A stretch of DNA of 33,105 nt from CAZBJJ01 sp964492245 (lineage in GTDB: Bacteria; Spirochaetota; Spirochaetia; Treponematales; Breznakiellaceae), in assembly GCA_964492245.1 (NCBI GenBank), contig CAZBJJ010000021.1, positions 1 through 33,105 of the forward strand. The letters are read 5' to 3'. Shown in pieces: positions 1 to 9,077 of the stretch; the first letter of the stretch is position 1, and each line of letters opens with the position of its first letter. The position numbers and the translations under genes are program-made. The notes beneath the pieces are model-generated. The model searched no databases and had not been told where the DNA came from. It saw only the letters and a list, made by a program, of their open reading frames with translations.

Positions 1-1176
1 ACTGTAATTGCTCTGGACGGTGATGCCCTCTTTGGTCTTCCCAAAAACGAACAAAAAATTCTTCGAAACTTGATAGGGCACAACATTACAATGAGCCAAG
101 CTAAACAGGTTTTTTCAGATTTATCTTGGCAGGGAACTAAAAGTGTTATATATGTCAATTCTTTTAGGCCATCGCGCAACCTCTATAATTTTTTTCAAAT
201 TATTCAAGTAATTCCTATAAGTCAATTAAAAAAGACAACTACTACACTTATTGCATTTTACAGTATAATACTGTTCTTTTCTTTAATTGCCTCTTTTCTT
301 TTTATTGGATTGTTTTCTAAATATTTTTGGCAAAGGGTAAAAATTTTACGCACTGAAATTAATAAAATTGTTCAACATGATTTTGAAATTGCCAAAGACA
401 TTGGTGGACAGGATGAATTTTCAGATATCCACAATGCCCTTTATTCCACTGTTGGCCAGATTAAGTTACTTATAGATGAAGTCTATGTTCAAAGATTAAA
501 AAGCGAGCAAATACTGTCCCGTCAAAACGAAATTCAATTTAAAATGTTATCGAGTCAAATTAATCCGCATTTTTTGTTTAATTCACTGGAGACCATCAGG
601 ATGATGGCAATCACGAAAAATGAAAATGAAATAGCACGAACGGTAAAAGTTCTGTCGAGTCTATTTCGATATAACCTGGAAGTATCTAACAAACCGGTTT
701 GTTTAGCCAAGGAATTGGAAAGTGTTAAAAATTATCTGGAAATGCAATCTATCCGATTTGGTGAACGAATTAACTATCAATTTATATACACGGTCCCAAA
801 TACAGATTATTTTATTCTACCTTTTCTTATTCAACCCCTCGTTGAGAACTCATTCAATCATGGACTTGAGACAACAACTGACCAAGGTTTTATCTATATC
901 AGCATAAGTGTAGAACTGGGAGCTCTTTGTATTAAGGTCCGTGACAATGGGCGGGGAATTGAAAAAGCTAAGTTAAGGGATCTGAATCGCAGGCTTGCCG
1001 AATGCGATGTTATCCAAGAGCCGATAAAAAATAATGGCAAGCCTTCTATTGGCTTAATAAATACAAACCAACGGATCAAGCTTTTCTATGGTAAGCAGTG
1101 GGGGCTTAAACTCTGGAGTGTTCCAGGAGAACAGACCACAGTTGCACTGCGCATTCCCGTGGTCTTATCTCCCTAG
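1..1176 (+). CDS. Sensor histidine kinase, LytS/YesM type (5' end cut by window)
   Basis: The reading frame is open from the first base, so the N-terminus lies outside the window; a TTG at 70 is an internal possibility only. What remains is the end of an extracytoplasmic sensor region, one membrane segment (about bases 241-320), a juxtamembrane linker of HAMP type, and a His_kinase domain whose phospho-acceptor motif QINPHFLFNSLE (bases 556-591) is typical of the LytS/YesM group. The ATPase lobe follows with LPFLIQPLVENSFNHG (N box), VRDNGRGI (G1) and SIGLINTNQRI (G2). Such kinases phosphorylate an AraC- or LytTR-type response regulator, often for sugar uptake; no partner gene is visible here. 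The gene is clearly richer in A+T than the rest of the window. It ends 3 bp before the convergent acyl-CoA synthetase. Confidence 0.9.
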   Translation, partial: TVIALDGDALFGLPKNEQKILRNLIGHNITMSQAKQVFSDLSWQGTKSVIYVNSFRPSRNLYNFFQIIQVIPISQLKKTTTTLIAFYSIILFFSLIASFLFIGLFSKYFWQRVKILRTEINKIVQHDFEIAKDIGGQDEFSDIHNALYSTVGQIKLLIDEVYVQRLKSEQILSRQNEIQFKMLSSQINPHFLFNSLETIRMMAITKNENEIARTVKVLSSLFRYNLEVSNKPVCLAKELESVKNYLEMQSIRFGERINYQFIYTVPNTDYFILPFLIQPLVENSFNHGLETTTDQGFIYISISVELGALCIKVRDNGRGIEKAKLRDLNRRLAECDVIQEPIKNNGKPSIGLINTNQRIKLFYGKQWGLKLWSVPGEQTTVALRIPVVLSP

Positions 1177-1179
1177 CAT

Positions 1180-3093
1180 CTACCTACTTTCGAACAGGGC
1201 GGCAATTTCTTTTTTATACAGGACGGCCAGTTTATGGCGCATTACCTCCTGTTTTGCCGAGAGCTCTAAGCCCACCTCGAAGGGTTTTTCTAATAGGGCA
1301 ATTTTATTAATGCGCTCAAAAATCTTAAAGCCTGTGCGGGCGTTCACCAGAGTATTTACTTCGTCCTCTATAAGGCCCTTGGTCATAGGGTCGTTGAGCA
1401 ATTCCCTGTACGAAGTATATACGATGTGGTTTTCATCTGCCCAGGCCTCAATTTCCTCGGCAATGGGCACTATAAGGGCCGCCAAAAAGCGCTGATCCTG
1501 CCCCAAAACTACCGATTGGCCAATATACCTCGATTCATTCACCTTCATCTCTATGGGGGTTGGCTCCACATTCTCGCCACTCCGCAATACAATGGTGTCT
1601 TTCTGGCGGCCCCTTAGGATTATCTCGCCCCGCCTTGTCGTAAAGCCCAAATCGCCGGTATCCAGCCAGCCATCCTCGCTGAGCACTTGTTTAGTCAATT
1701 CAGGACGCTGATAATAGCCCAGCATAACGTTCTGCCCGCGGACAAGCACGCGACCCTTTTTACCTGGTGCAAGCTCCCTACCCTGCTCGTCTACAATTTT
1801 AACCTCGCAGCAGTCCAGAGCCTTGCCATTTGTCCCAAAAATGGGCCGTCTATAGGTGCGAACAGCCACCACCGGGGCCGTTTCGGTTAGGCCGTAGCCC
1901 TCCATTACCGTTACCCCAATTGCCCAAAAGAACTCATCGATGTTGGGCGGTAGGGCTCCGCCGCCGGAGACGCCCAGCCTAAAGGCCGTTCCCAGCTTTG
2001 TTCTAATCTTCCTAAAAATCAATACATCGCCCAAGGCGCGCAGTGGCCAAAGGAGAATTGCCGGTACAATGGCCAAAATCTGTGCTAGGAAATGCCCAAA
2101 GGCATTGTACCAAGGGCCTCGGGAGAGCAGGATGCGGGCAAACCAAGCCTGCAACTTTGCTACGCCCACAAAAAACTTAAACAGGACGAACACAAAGCCA
2201 CCGGTTTTCCGCATACTGCGCCAGACACCGTCGTACACCGATTCCCAAATACGCGGCACCGAGGGCAATATTTGTGGATTCGTAGCAGCAAAATCGGCAA
2301 GGAGCACACTGCCTATTGGCTTAGAATAGACAATTCCAGCTGCGGCATATATAATAACATATTCGCACAGGCGCTCGAAGGAGTGCCAAACGGGAAGTAC
2401 CGACAGGGCCTTTTCTCCTAGGTTCAGGGGAATGCGACCAATTAAATCGGGCAACTGCGACAGAAAATTATTGTGGCTGAGCATTACCCCCTTCGGTTCG
2501 CCCGTGGTGCCAGAAGTAAAAATAATTGTCGCAAGATCATCCCTTTTGCCTTTTTCTAATTCCTGTTCAACCTCGTTTTCGTGCTCTTTGCGCCAAGCAG
2601 CCCCCATTTCTAAGAGCTCATTAAAATGAAGAACACTAAAACCAAGGGCCTCAAGCTCGCCTTTAATAGAATTTGAAAGCACATCGAAGCTGATAATTTT
2701 TTTAAGACATTCCAGCTTTTCTCTATTGGTCAAAAGTTTTTTGGCTTGGGCATCGTTTTCGATAAAACTGGTAGAACAGGAGGCAAAACAGAGAATCCAG
2801 CTTATTTCATCTGCGGTGGCATCGCAGCCACGGGGCACATCTGCCCCTCCAATGCCCATAATGGCAAAGCTGGTCTGTAGCCATTCGGCCCGGTTGTCTG
2901 CAATAAGCCCAATATGATCTTTTCGCTGGTGCCCAAGGGCCAAAAGTCCGGCAGATAAATTTAAAACGCGGTTAAAAAAATCGTGATAACTTGTCTCTAT
3001 AAAACTGCCGTCTACAGTTTTAGTGTACTGTGCACTGGTCTGTGGCCATGTGGCGGCAATTCGCTTTAATAAAAGTGGTAAGGTTTTATCCAT
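1180..3093 (-). CDS. Long-chain acyl-CoA synthetase (AMP-forming)
   Basis: A 637-residue member of the ANL adenylate-forming family, expected to activate long-chain fatty acids to acyl-CoA through an acyl-AMP intermediate. The P-loop TSGTTGEPKG is at residues 193-202, followed by GYGLTE, the ATP-binding DTGDLG motif and a C-terminal lid. A hydrophobic, aromatic-rich stretch in the middle (FVLFKFFVGVAKLQAWFARI onward) is the usual membrane-associated insertion of bacterial and eukaryotic-like long-chain synthetases. I chose ATG 3093 (MDKTLPLLLKRI) because family members start about here; a TTG at 3135 would add 14 unlikely residues. It is the last gene of a leftward run purU-glgA-acyl-CoA synthetase, about 110 bp after glgA. 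Substrate chain length cannot be read from sequence. Confidence 0.9.
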   Translation of the reverse strand: MDKTLPLLLKRIAATWPQTSAQYTKTVDGSFIETSYHDFFNRVLNLSAGLLALGHQRKDHIGLIADNRAEWLQTSFAIMGIGGADVPRGCDATADEISWILCFASCSTSFIENDAQAKKLLTNREKLECLKKIISFDVLSNSIKGELEALGFSVLHFNELLEMGAAWRKEHENEVEQELEKGKRDDLATIIFTSGTTGEPKGVMLSHNNFLSQLPDLIGRIPLNLGEKALSVLPVWHSFERLCEYVIIYAAAGIVYSKPIGSVLLADFAATNPQILPSVPRIWESVYDGVWRSMRKTGGFVFVLFKFFVGVAKLQAWFARILLSRGPWYNAFGHFLAQILAIVPAILLWPLRALGDVLIFRKIRTKLGTAFRLGVSGGGALPPNIDEFFWAIGVTVMEGYGLTETAPVVAVRTYRRPIFGTNGKALDCCEVKIVDEQGRELAPGKKGRVLVRGQNVMLGYYQRPELTKQVLSEDGWLDTGDLGFTTRRGEIILRGRQKDTIVLRSGENVEPTPIEMKVNESRYIGQSVVLGQDQRFLAALIVPIAEEIEAWADENHIVYTSYRELLNDPMTKGLIEDEVNTLVNARTGFKIFERINKIALLEKPFEVGLELSAKQEVMRHKLAVLYKKEIAALFESR

Positions 3094-3199
3094 ACTTTCT
3101 TTAATAACACACTTTTTATTATGGCGCAAGCACAATCTTATTTAGAGAACCTTAAAGATAAAAAGGTTGCAGAACTATCAGTTTAAATATTAAAAATGC

Positions 3200-4681
3200 T
3201 CAGATTTTTTGGTAGAGCTTTAAATATTCAATTACTGCCCGGTCCCAAGAGAAGTCTTTTTGCATACCCCGAAGCTGCATCGCCTTTATGTGCTCGCTCT
3301 TATTGTACCAGGCCCAAACAGCCCAACCGACAGTGTCGTAGATTGCGCGCGGCGTAAGTTCCTCGAACATAAAGCCGGTGCCCTCGCCAGATTCCTGCCG
3401 ATAGGGCTCTACCGTATCTGCCAGGCCACCGGTGTTTCGAACAATGGGCAGGGTGCCATACATAAGAGAATACATCTGGTTCAGGCCACAGGGCTCATAG
3501 CGGCTGGGCATAAGAAAAAAATCGGAGCCGGCCTCGATTAGATGGCTGAGCCGCTCGTTATAGCCAATTTTGGCCTTGAAGTTTGGCAGGCGCGAAGAGA
3601 GGGAGCGAATTTCATTTTCGCACCAGGCCTCGCCCGAACCCAAAAGCACAAATTGAATGCGCATATCCTGGCAGATGGACCAGGCCGAACCATAGGCAGG
3701 GCCAAAAAGCTCTCCCACTCCCTTTTGCTCGGTTAAGCGAGTGACCATTCCCACAATGGGTATATCATCTATCTCTTCTAGGCCAAATTCTTTTTGCAGG
3801 GCACGGCGCGCCTCTGTTTTACCAGAAAGGTCTTTGTGCGAATACTTTTTAGGGATGTAGTTGTCCTTGCTCGGGTGCCAAAAATCGGTGTCGATGCCAT
3901 TTAAAATGCCCACATAGTCCTGGCTCCTGCTGCGCAAAACCCCGTCCAGGCGAAAACCCTGCTCAATGGTCATTGTCTCCTTGGCATAGGTGGGCGACAC
4001 TGTATTCAGCTTATCTGCACAGACAAGCCCGGCCTTAAGCATATTCATCCGGTCCCAGTCCTCAAAGCCGGCCTGCGCAAAGACATCCCAGCCCAGGCGC
4101 GTGTAGGGAAAATTGTCCCGCGAATATACCCCTTGATAGCCCAGATTGTGTATGGTTAAAACAGACTGAGTATTGGAAAAGCCTCCGGTTTTTTCGCCAT
4201 ATTTTAAAAAAACCGGAACAAGGGCAGTGGGCCAATCGTGGGCGTGTAAAACATCGGGGTACCAGGAAATTTTCCTACAGAGTTGAAAGACAGCCCGAGA
4301 AAAAAAAGTAAAACGCCGGGGGTTATCGGAAAAATCTGGCTCCTGTGCCGTGCCATAGACCCCATCGCGTCCAAAAAATATCTCGTGATCTATAAAATAA
4401 ACCGGAACGGCATCCTTGCTCTTTGGGGCAGAGAAGGTATTTGGGTCGCTTAAGGAACCTTCCCAGACCGCAGACCACTCCTCGCCCCAGCCAACAGGTA
4501 CCCCCATTGGACCCTCTAACTGGCGAAGATAGGTGCGATTTAATGAATAATAGCGGGGCATGACAATACGAACATCGTGGCCGTCGCGCTTTAAGGCTAA
4601 AGAGAGCGCCGATACTGCATCGGCCAGTCCCCCAGTTTTGGCGAAGGGAACTGCTTCGCTCGTCGTCATCAATATTTTCAT
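3200..4681 (-). CDS. glgA: Glycogen (ADP-glucose) synthase
   Basis: A 493-residue GT5 glycogen synthase, transferring glucose from ADP-glucose to a growing alpha-1,4-glucan. The N-terminal Rossmann domain opens MKILMTTSEAVPFAKTGGLAD, with the ADP-glucose-binding K15-T-G-G-L motif. The C-terminal domain carries PSRYEPCGLNQMYSLMYGT and the second glycine motif RNTGGLADTV. The start at 4681 is where GlgA proteins normally begin; an in-frame ATG at 4717, just after the purU stop, would add 12 residues that do not resemble the family. Length is normal. It lies in the same direction as purU and the acyl-CoA synthetase; no other glycogen genes are in the window. Confidence 0.95.
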   Translation of the reverse strand: MKILMTTSEAVPFAKTGGLADAVSALSLALKRDGHDVRIVMPRYYSLNRTYLRQLEGPMGVPVGWGEEWSAVWEGSLSDPNTFSAPKSKDAVPVYFIDHEIFFGRDGVYGTAQEPDFSDNPRRFTFFSRAVFQLCRKISWYPDVLHAHDWPTALVPVFLKYGEKTGGFSNTQSVLTIHNLGYQGVYSRDNFPYTRLGWDVFAQAGFEDWDRMNMLKAGLVCADKLNTVSPTYAKETMTIEQGFRLDGVLRSRSQDYVGILNGIDTDFWHPSKDNYIPKKYSHKDLSGKTEARRALQKEFGLEEIDDIPIVGMVTRLTEQKGVGELFGPAYGSAWSICQDMRIQFVLLGSGEAWCENEIRSLSSRLPNFKAKIGYNERLSHLIEAGSDFFLMPSRYEPCGLNQMYSLMYGTLPIVRNTGGLADTVEPYRQESGEGTGFMFEELTPRAIYDTVGWAVWAWYNKSEHIKAMQLRGMQKDFSWDRAVIEYLKLYQKI

Positions 4682-4720
4682 ATTTTTAGTATAGCAGTTG
4701 GACGAAAGTTTTGCCATTCC

Positions 4721-5584
4721 CTAGCGTAAAACAAAGGTGCGCCCCTCGTGCACAAAGACACTGTGCGACAAAAACAGCGAAAGCCCATCTACCAGCACCT
4801 TGCGCTCGATATTTTTGCCAAGCCGGACAAACTCAGCAATCGAGGCGGTATCCGAAACACGCAGGGCATCTTGGGCAATAATAGGTCCCTGATCGAGATC
4901 CTCGGTGGCAAAGTGAGCAGTCGCCCCAATCAGTTTTACCCCCTTAAACCAGGCCTGATGGTAGGGCTTTGCCCCTTTAAAGGCCGGTAAAAATCCATGG
5001 TGTATATTGATAATCCGACCCTCCCAGGCAGCAGTAAATGCTGCGGTAAGAATTTGCATATAGCGGGCCATAACGACAAGATCTATCTTATACTCATTTA
5101 AAAGAACCTGTATCTGGGCCTCGGCCTCTTCCCTGCCTGCGGAGGTATCAATTGTATGATAGGGAAGGCCAAATTGCTCGGCCACTGGCGATAGATCGGG
5201 ATGGTTAGAAATAATAACAGGGAAAACACAGTCCAATTCGCCATCGCGGTGTTTTAAAAGCAATTCATACAGGCAGTGGTCGGTTTTAGAAACCAAGATA
5301 GCGACCCTTTTTTTAAGCTCCTTGGCTATGAGCTGCCAATCCATTGAAAAACCCTTGGCTAGCGGTAAAAATTCTTCGGTAAAAGTTTTTTCAAAATATT
5401 TCTCGTTTTCATCCAAGACCTGGATAGAAAACCTGACCTTTAGGAAAAACATTCCAAAATCTTCGGCTGTATGCTGACGCAAATCTAAGATGTTCCCGCC
5501 ACTTTGGGCAATAAAATTGGTAATAGATGATACCAGGCGGGGCCTGTCGGGGCAGCGCACGGTTAAATAGTATTCGGCTTGCAT
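4721..5584 (-). CDS. purU: Formyltetrahydrofolate deformylase
   Basis: A 287-residue PurU, hydrolysing 10-formyl-tetrahydrofolate to formate and tetrahydrofolate to balance one-carbon units. The N-terminal half is an ACT domain (YYLTVRCPDRPRLVSSITNF), the regulatory part. The C-terminal half is a formyltransferase fold with VVMARYMQIL, the NIHHGFLPAFKGAKPYHQA segment and ATAHFATEDLDQGPII, together supplying the catalytic Asn-His-Asp set. I chose ATG 5584 because the ACT domain begins immediately after it; the longer frame back to 5671 would overlap the divergent dnaE start. The formate it releases may matter here because some class III ribonucleotide reductases use formate as reductant, but that link is only conceptual. 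Confidence 0.93.
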   Translation of the reverse strand: MQAEYYLTVRCPDRPRLVSSITNFIAQSGGNILDLRQHTAEDFGMFFLKVRFSIQVLDENEKYFEKTFTEEFLPLAKGFSMDWQLIAKELKKRVAILVSKTDHCLYELLLKHRDGELDCVFPVIISNHPDLSPVAEQFGLPYHTIDTSAGREEAEAQIQVLLNEYKIDLVVMARYMQILTAAFTAAWEGRIINIHHGFLPAFKGAKPYHQAWFKGVKLIGATAHFATEDLDQGPIIAQDALRVSDTASIAEFVRLGKNIERKVLVDGLSLFLSHSVFVHEGRTFVLR

Positions 5585-5641
5585 AATACTGCCATAATAG
5601 CCCCTTGCCCCATAGGCGGACAAGTGGCTATCATCACTGCT

Positions 5642-8600
5642 ATGGAAAATTTTGCTCACCTCCATGTTCATAGCGATTATTCCCTTTTAGACGGCGCATC
5701 TTCAATTGCGGACCTTATAAAAGCAGCCCAAGAGCGGGGAATGACCAACTTGGCCATCACCGACCATGGCAATATGTTTGGCACACTCGACTTCTATAAA
5801 AGTTGTGTCAATGCCGGCCTTAACCCAATAATTGGCTGTGAATTTTATATGGCCCCACTTTCGCGCCATCAAAAATCGGGCAGTGAATCGGGCAACCGCT
5901 ATTATCATCTTGTCCTTTTGGTAGAAAACCTACAGGGCTATAAAAATATTATAAAGCTCAGCTCCCTGGCCTATACCGAAGGTTTTTATTATAAACCCCG
6001 CATAGACTGGGAACTTTTACAGAGCTACCACGAAGGGCTCATCTGCCTTTCGGCCTGCATTGCCGGCGAAATACCCCAGGCTATTTTGAACAATCAGCTG
6101 GATATTGCCGAGGAGCGGGCAAGGGCTTTTAACGAACTCTTTGGCCCTGGCAATTTTTATTTAGAACTTCAAGACCATGGGCTGCAAGAGCAGAAAATTA
6201 CCAACAGGGCACTAATAGAATGTTCTCTAAAGACCGGCATTCCCCTTGTGGCCACCAACGATGTCCACTATGCCAACCGGGAAGATGCCATTGCCCAGGA
6301 TATACTGCTGTGTATTGCCACCGATAAAAAACGCGCCGACAAAAACAGGATGAGGTTTACCGGCGATCAATTTTATTTAAAAAGCCCTCAGGAAATGGCT
6401 GCCCTCTTCCCCAATCAGCCAGAGGCCCTTTTGAACAGTGTGCGCATTGCCGAACGCTGCCGCTTCGCATTTCCCTTTTCCGAACCCAAACTACCCGCAT
6501 TTAAAATACCCAGCAATTATGAGTCCGACCAGGCCTATATTCGTGAACTCTGCTATTCTGGCCTGGCAAAACGGTACGAGCTTATAACTGAGGAAATAAA
6601 AGACCGCGCCGACTACGAGCTTTCGGTAATTGGACGAATGGGTTTTACTGGCTATTTTTTAATTGTGGCCGATTTTGTAACCTGGGCAAAGGAGCGGGAT
6701 ATTCCCGTTGGCCCCGGCCGGGGCTCGGGCGCCGGCTCTCTAGTGGCCTATGCCCTAAGTATTACCGATATCGACCCCATCCGCTATAACTTACTTTTTG
6801 AACGCTTTTTAAACCCCGAACGCGTCTCCATGCCCGACTTCGATATAGACTTCTGTTTTGAACGTAGAGGCGAAATTTACGAATATGCAGTAAAAAAGTA
6901 TGGCAAGGAAAGGGTTGGACAGATTATCACCTTTGGTACCTTAAAGGCCCGGGCTGTACTAAAGGATGTGGCAAGGGCCCTAGATATTCCCATTTCCGAG
7001 GCAAATTATCTAACCAAGCTCATCCCTGGCGACCTGGATATAACCTTACAAAAGGCCTTAGACCAGGTCAAGGAGCTGCGGGAGCTTTCCAAAGACCCAA
7101 AATACAGCGAATTATTCAGTATTGCACTGCGTCTAGAGAACAAAAACCGCCATACCAGCCTCCATGCGGCCGGCGTCGTCATTGGGCAGAGCGAATTGAG
7201 CGACTATGTCCCCCTATATCGGGACCCAAAATCTGGCGGAGTAGCCACGCAGTTTTCTAAAGATTTTATAGAAGAATGTGGCCTGGTCAAAATGGATTTT
7301 CTCGGTTTAAAAACGCTCACCCTTTTAAAAAATGCTCAAAACCTTGTGCGCCAGCGCGGAGGCGAGCTCGCCCATTTTGATATAGAAAAAATCCCCAAAA
7401 ACGATAGCAAGACCTATACAATGCTTGGCGAAGGAAAATCCAGCGGTGTCTTCCAGTTTGAATCGCCGGGCATGCAAAACACCTTAAAAAAAGCAAAGCC
7501 AGAGCGCATCGAAGATCTCTTGGCCCTAAATGCCCTTTACCGGCCCGGGCCGATGGCCTATATCGATCAATTTATCAGTAGCAAATTTAATCCGAGCAGT
7601 ATTAAATATCCCGACCCCAAGCTAAAAAGCATTCTGGAAGAGACCTATGGCGTCATTGTCTACCAGGAACAGGTTATGCAGGTGGCTCAAATAATTGCCG
7701 GTTACAGCCTGGGCCAGGCCGATATTTTACGCCGAGCAATGGGCAAAAAAAAGGCAGATGTCATTGCCCAGGAAAGAGAACATTTTATAACAGGAGCTGT
7801 CGCCAATGGCTTTAATGCGGATCATGCAGGAAAAATATACGATATTCTTGTGCCCTTTGCCGGCTATGGTTTTAACAAAAGCCATGCAGCGGTATACGCC
7901 ATTTTAGCCTATCGAACCGCCTATTTAAAGGCGAACTTCCCCGAAGAATTTATGGCCGCAACCCTAACTAACGATATTTCAAACTCCGACAAGTTGCCTG
8001 GCTACATAGACGAAAGCCGTTCAATGGGTATAGATGTCGTTCCGCCGAATATCAATCTTTCGGATCGCTATTTTACCGTCAATAAGGGCAAAATTTTTTA
8101 TGGTCTATTGGGCATAAAGGGCCTTGGCGAGGGGCCGGCAAACGAAATAATCAATCAACGCAAGGATGCAGGACCCTATAGGGATTTTATGGACTTCCTC
8201 GAGCGCGTAGAATTGCGCAGCGTTGGCAAAAAGGTAATAGAAATTTTAATTAAAATTGGGGCCTTTGACGAATTTGAACAGGACAGAGCCACCCTCTTGG
8301 CCAACCTGGACCGGGCCTGGGACTATATTTCTGCCATTAAGGAGGACAAAAAGCTCGGCCAAAACAGCCTGTTCGAAGAAGCTGGCGAAAAAGAGTACCA
8401 AGATTTTGAATACGAAAAAACCGAGCCCATCGATTTAAAAGAATTTTTGCAATTAGAAAAAGATCTTATGGGGTTTTATGTCTCCGGGCATCCCATGGAC
8501 GAGTACCGCGAACTCTTCGAGCGCCTTGGCTGTCTGGATTTATCTAGGTTGGAAAATACAAGTCCCAATCGTTCCTATTTAATACTCGGCAATCTAAAAA

Positions 8601-9067
8601 GCCTTAAGCCCTATCAGACTAAAAATGGAAGATGGATGGGATTCGGCAGTCTGGAAAGCTTTTCTCACGATATAGACCTTGTTTTTTTTGGAAAAACATG
8701 GGAAGAGCTCAAAGGAAGCCTGCAAATCGATGAAATCTACGCCTTTCAGGGCACCGTGGACAGAAAAAAAGAGCGTCCCAGCTTTATTGTAAACAAACTA
8801 GAAGATATAAAGGCCTTGGAAAACTATTCATGGCGGGAAGTGCATATCCGCCTGGATGCCGATATTGCCAGCAGGGAAGAACCCTTGGAAGAGCTGCGCG
8901 ATTTCTTAATGGAACAAAGGGGAAGTAGCCAAATATTTTTCCATATAGGCAGTGGAAAAAATGAAACAACCATAAAAAGTGCCAATGTCATAAATTGCCG
9001 AACCGACAGCTGGACCTTGGAGGCAATTGAGCAATACCAGGCTGTCTGCGAGGTATGGAAGGAATAA
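5642..9067 (+). CDS. dnaE: DNA polymerase III alpha subunit
   Basis: An 1141-residue replicative polymerase of the DnaE class. An N-terminal PHP domain (HLHVHSDYSLLDGA, then AITDHGNMFG) is followed by the polymerase core with GPGRGSGAGSLVAYAL and the catalytic acidic motif PDFDIDF at residues 398-404, so Asp401 and Asp403 fall at the same numbers as in the E. coli enzyme. Further motifs are GVIVYQEQVMQ and FAGYGFNKSHAA. A C-terminal OB-fold and tail follow. Start ATG 5642 (MENFAHLHVHSDYS) is chosen because the PHP domain begins there; no good Shine-Dalgarno is visible. It is divergent from purU with a 57 bp gap and converges on the diguanylate cyclase 10 bp downstream. Confidence 0.97.
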   Translation: MENFAHLHVHSDYSLLDGASSIADLIKAAQERGMTNLAITDHGNMFGTLDFYKSCVNAGLNPIIGCEFYMAPLSRHQKSGSESGNRYYHLVLLVENLQGYKNIIKLSSLAYTEGFYYKPRIDWELLQSYHEGLICLSACIAGEIPQAILNNQLDIAEERARAFNELFGPGNFYLELQDHGLQEQKITNRALIECSLKTGIPLVATNDVHYANREDAIAQDILLCIATDKKRADKNRMRFTGDQFYLKSPQEMAALFPNQPEALLNSVRIAERCRFAFPFSEPKLPAFKIPSNYESDQAYIRELCYSGLAKRYELITEEIKDRADYELSVIGRMGFTGYFLIVADFVTWAKERDIPVGPGRGSGAGSLVAYALSITDIDPIRYNLLFERFLNPERVSMPDFDIDFCFERRGEIYEYAVKKYGKERVGQIITFGTLKARAVLKDVARALDIPISEANYLTKLIPGDLDITLQKALDQVKELRELSKDPKYSELFSIALRLENKNRHTSLHAAGVVIGQSELSDYVPLYRDPKSGGVATQFSKDFIEECGLVKMDFLGLKTLTLLKNAQNLVRQRGGELAHFDIEKIPKNDSKTYTMLGEGKSSGVFQFESPGMQNTLKKAKPERIEDLLALNALYRPGPMAYIDQFISSKFNPSSIKYPDPKLKSILEETYGVIVYQEQVMQVAQIIAGYSLGQADILRRAMGKKKADVIAQEREHFITGAVANGFNADHAGKIYDILVPFAGYGFNKSHAAVYAILAYRTAYLKANFPEEFMAATLTNDISNSDKLPGYIDESRSMGIDVVPPNINLSDRYFTVNKGKIFYGLLGIKGLGEGPANEIINQRKDAGPYRDFMDFLERVELRSVGKKVIEILIKIGAFDEFEQDRATLLANLDRAWDYISAIKEDKKLGQNSLFEEAGEKEYQDFEYEKTEPIDLKEFLQLEKDLMGFYVSGHPMDEYRELFERLGCLDLSRLENTSPNRSYLILGNLKSLKPYQTKNGRWMGFGSLESFSHDIDLVFFGKTWEELKGSLQIDEIYAFQGTVDRKKERPSFIVNKLEDIKALENYSWREVHIRLDADIASREEPLEELRDFLMEQRGSSQIFFHIGSGKNETTIKSANVINCRTDSWTLEAIEQYQAVCEVWKE

Positions 9068-9077
9068 TCTTTACTTT

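Noticed and set aside
1940..2421. Plus-strand frames of 109 and 129 codons opposite the acyl-CoA synthetase
   Set aside because: Shadows of a conserved minus-strand gene; no motif or ribosome site.
3121..3186. A 21-codon plus-strand frame (MAQAQSYLENLKDKKVAELSV) between the acyl-CoA synthetase and glgA, vaguely like the start of a MurD protein
   Set aside because: No ribosome binding site, overlaps the longer version of the minus-strand gene, and too short to judge; a gene remnant is possible but unsupported.
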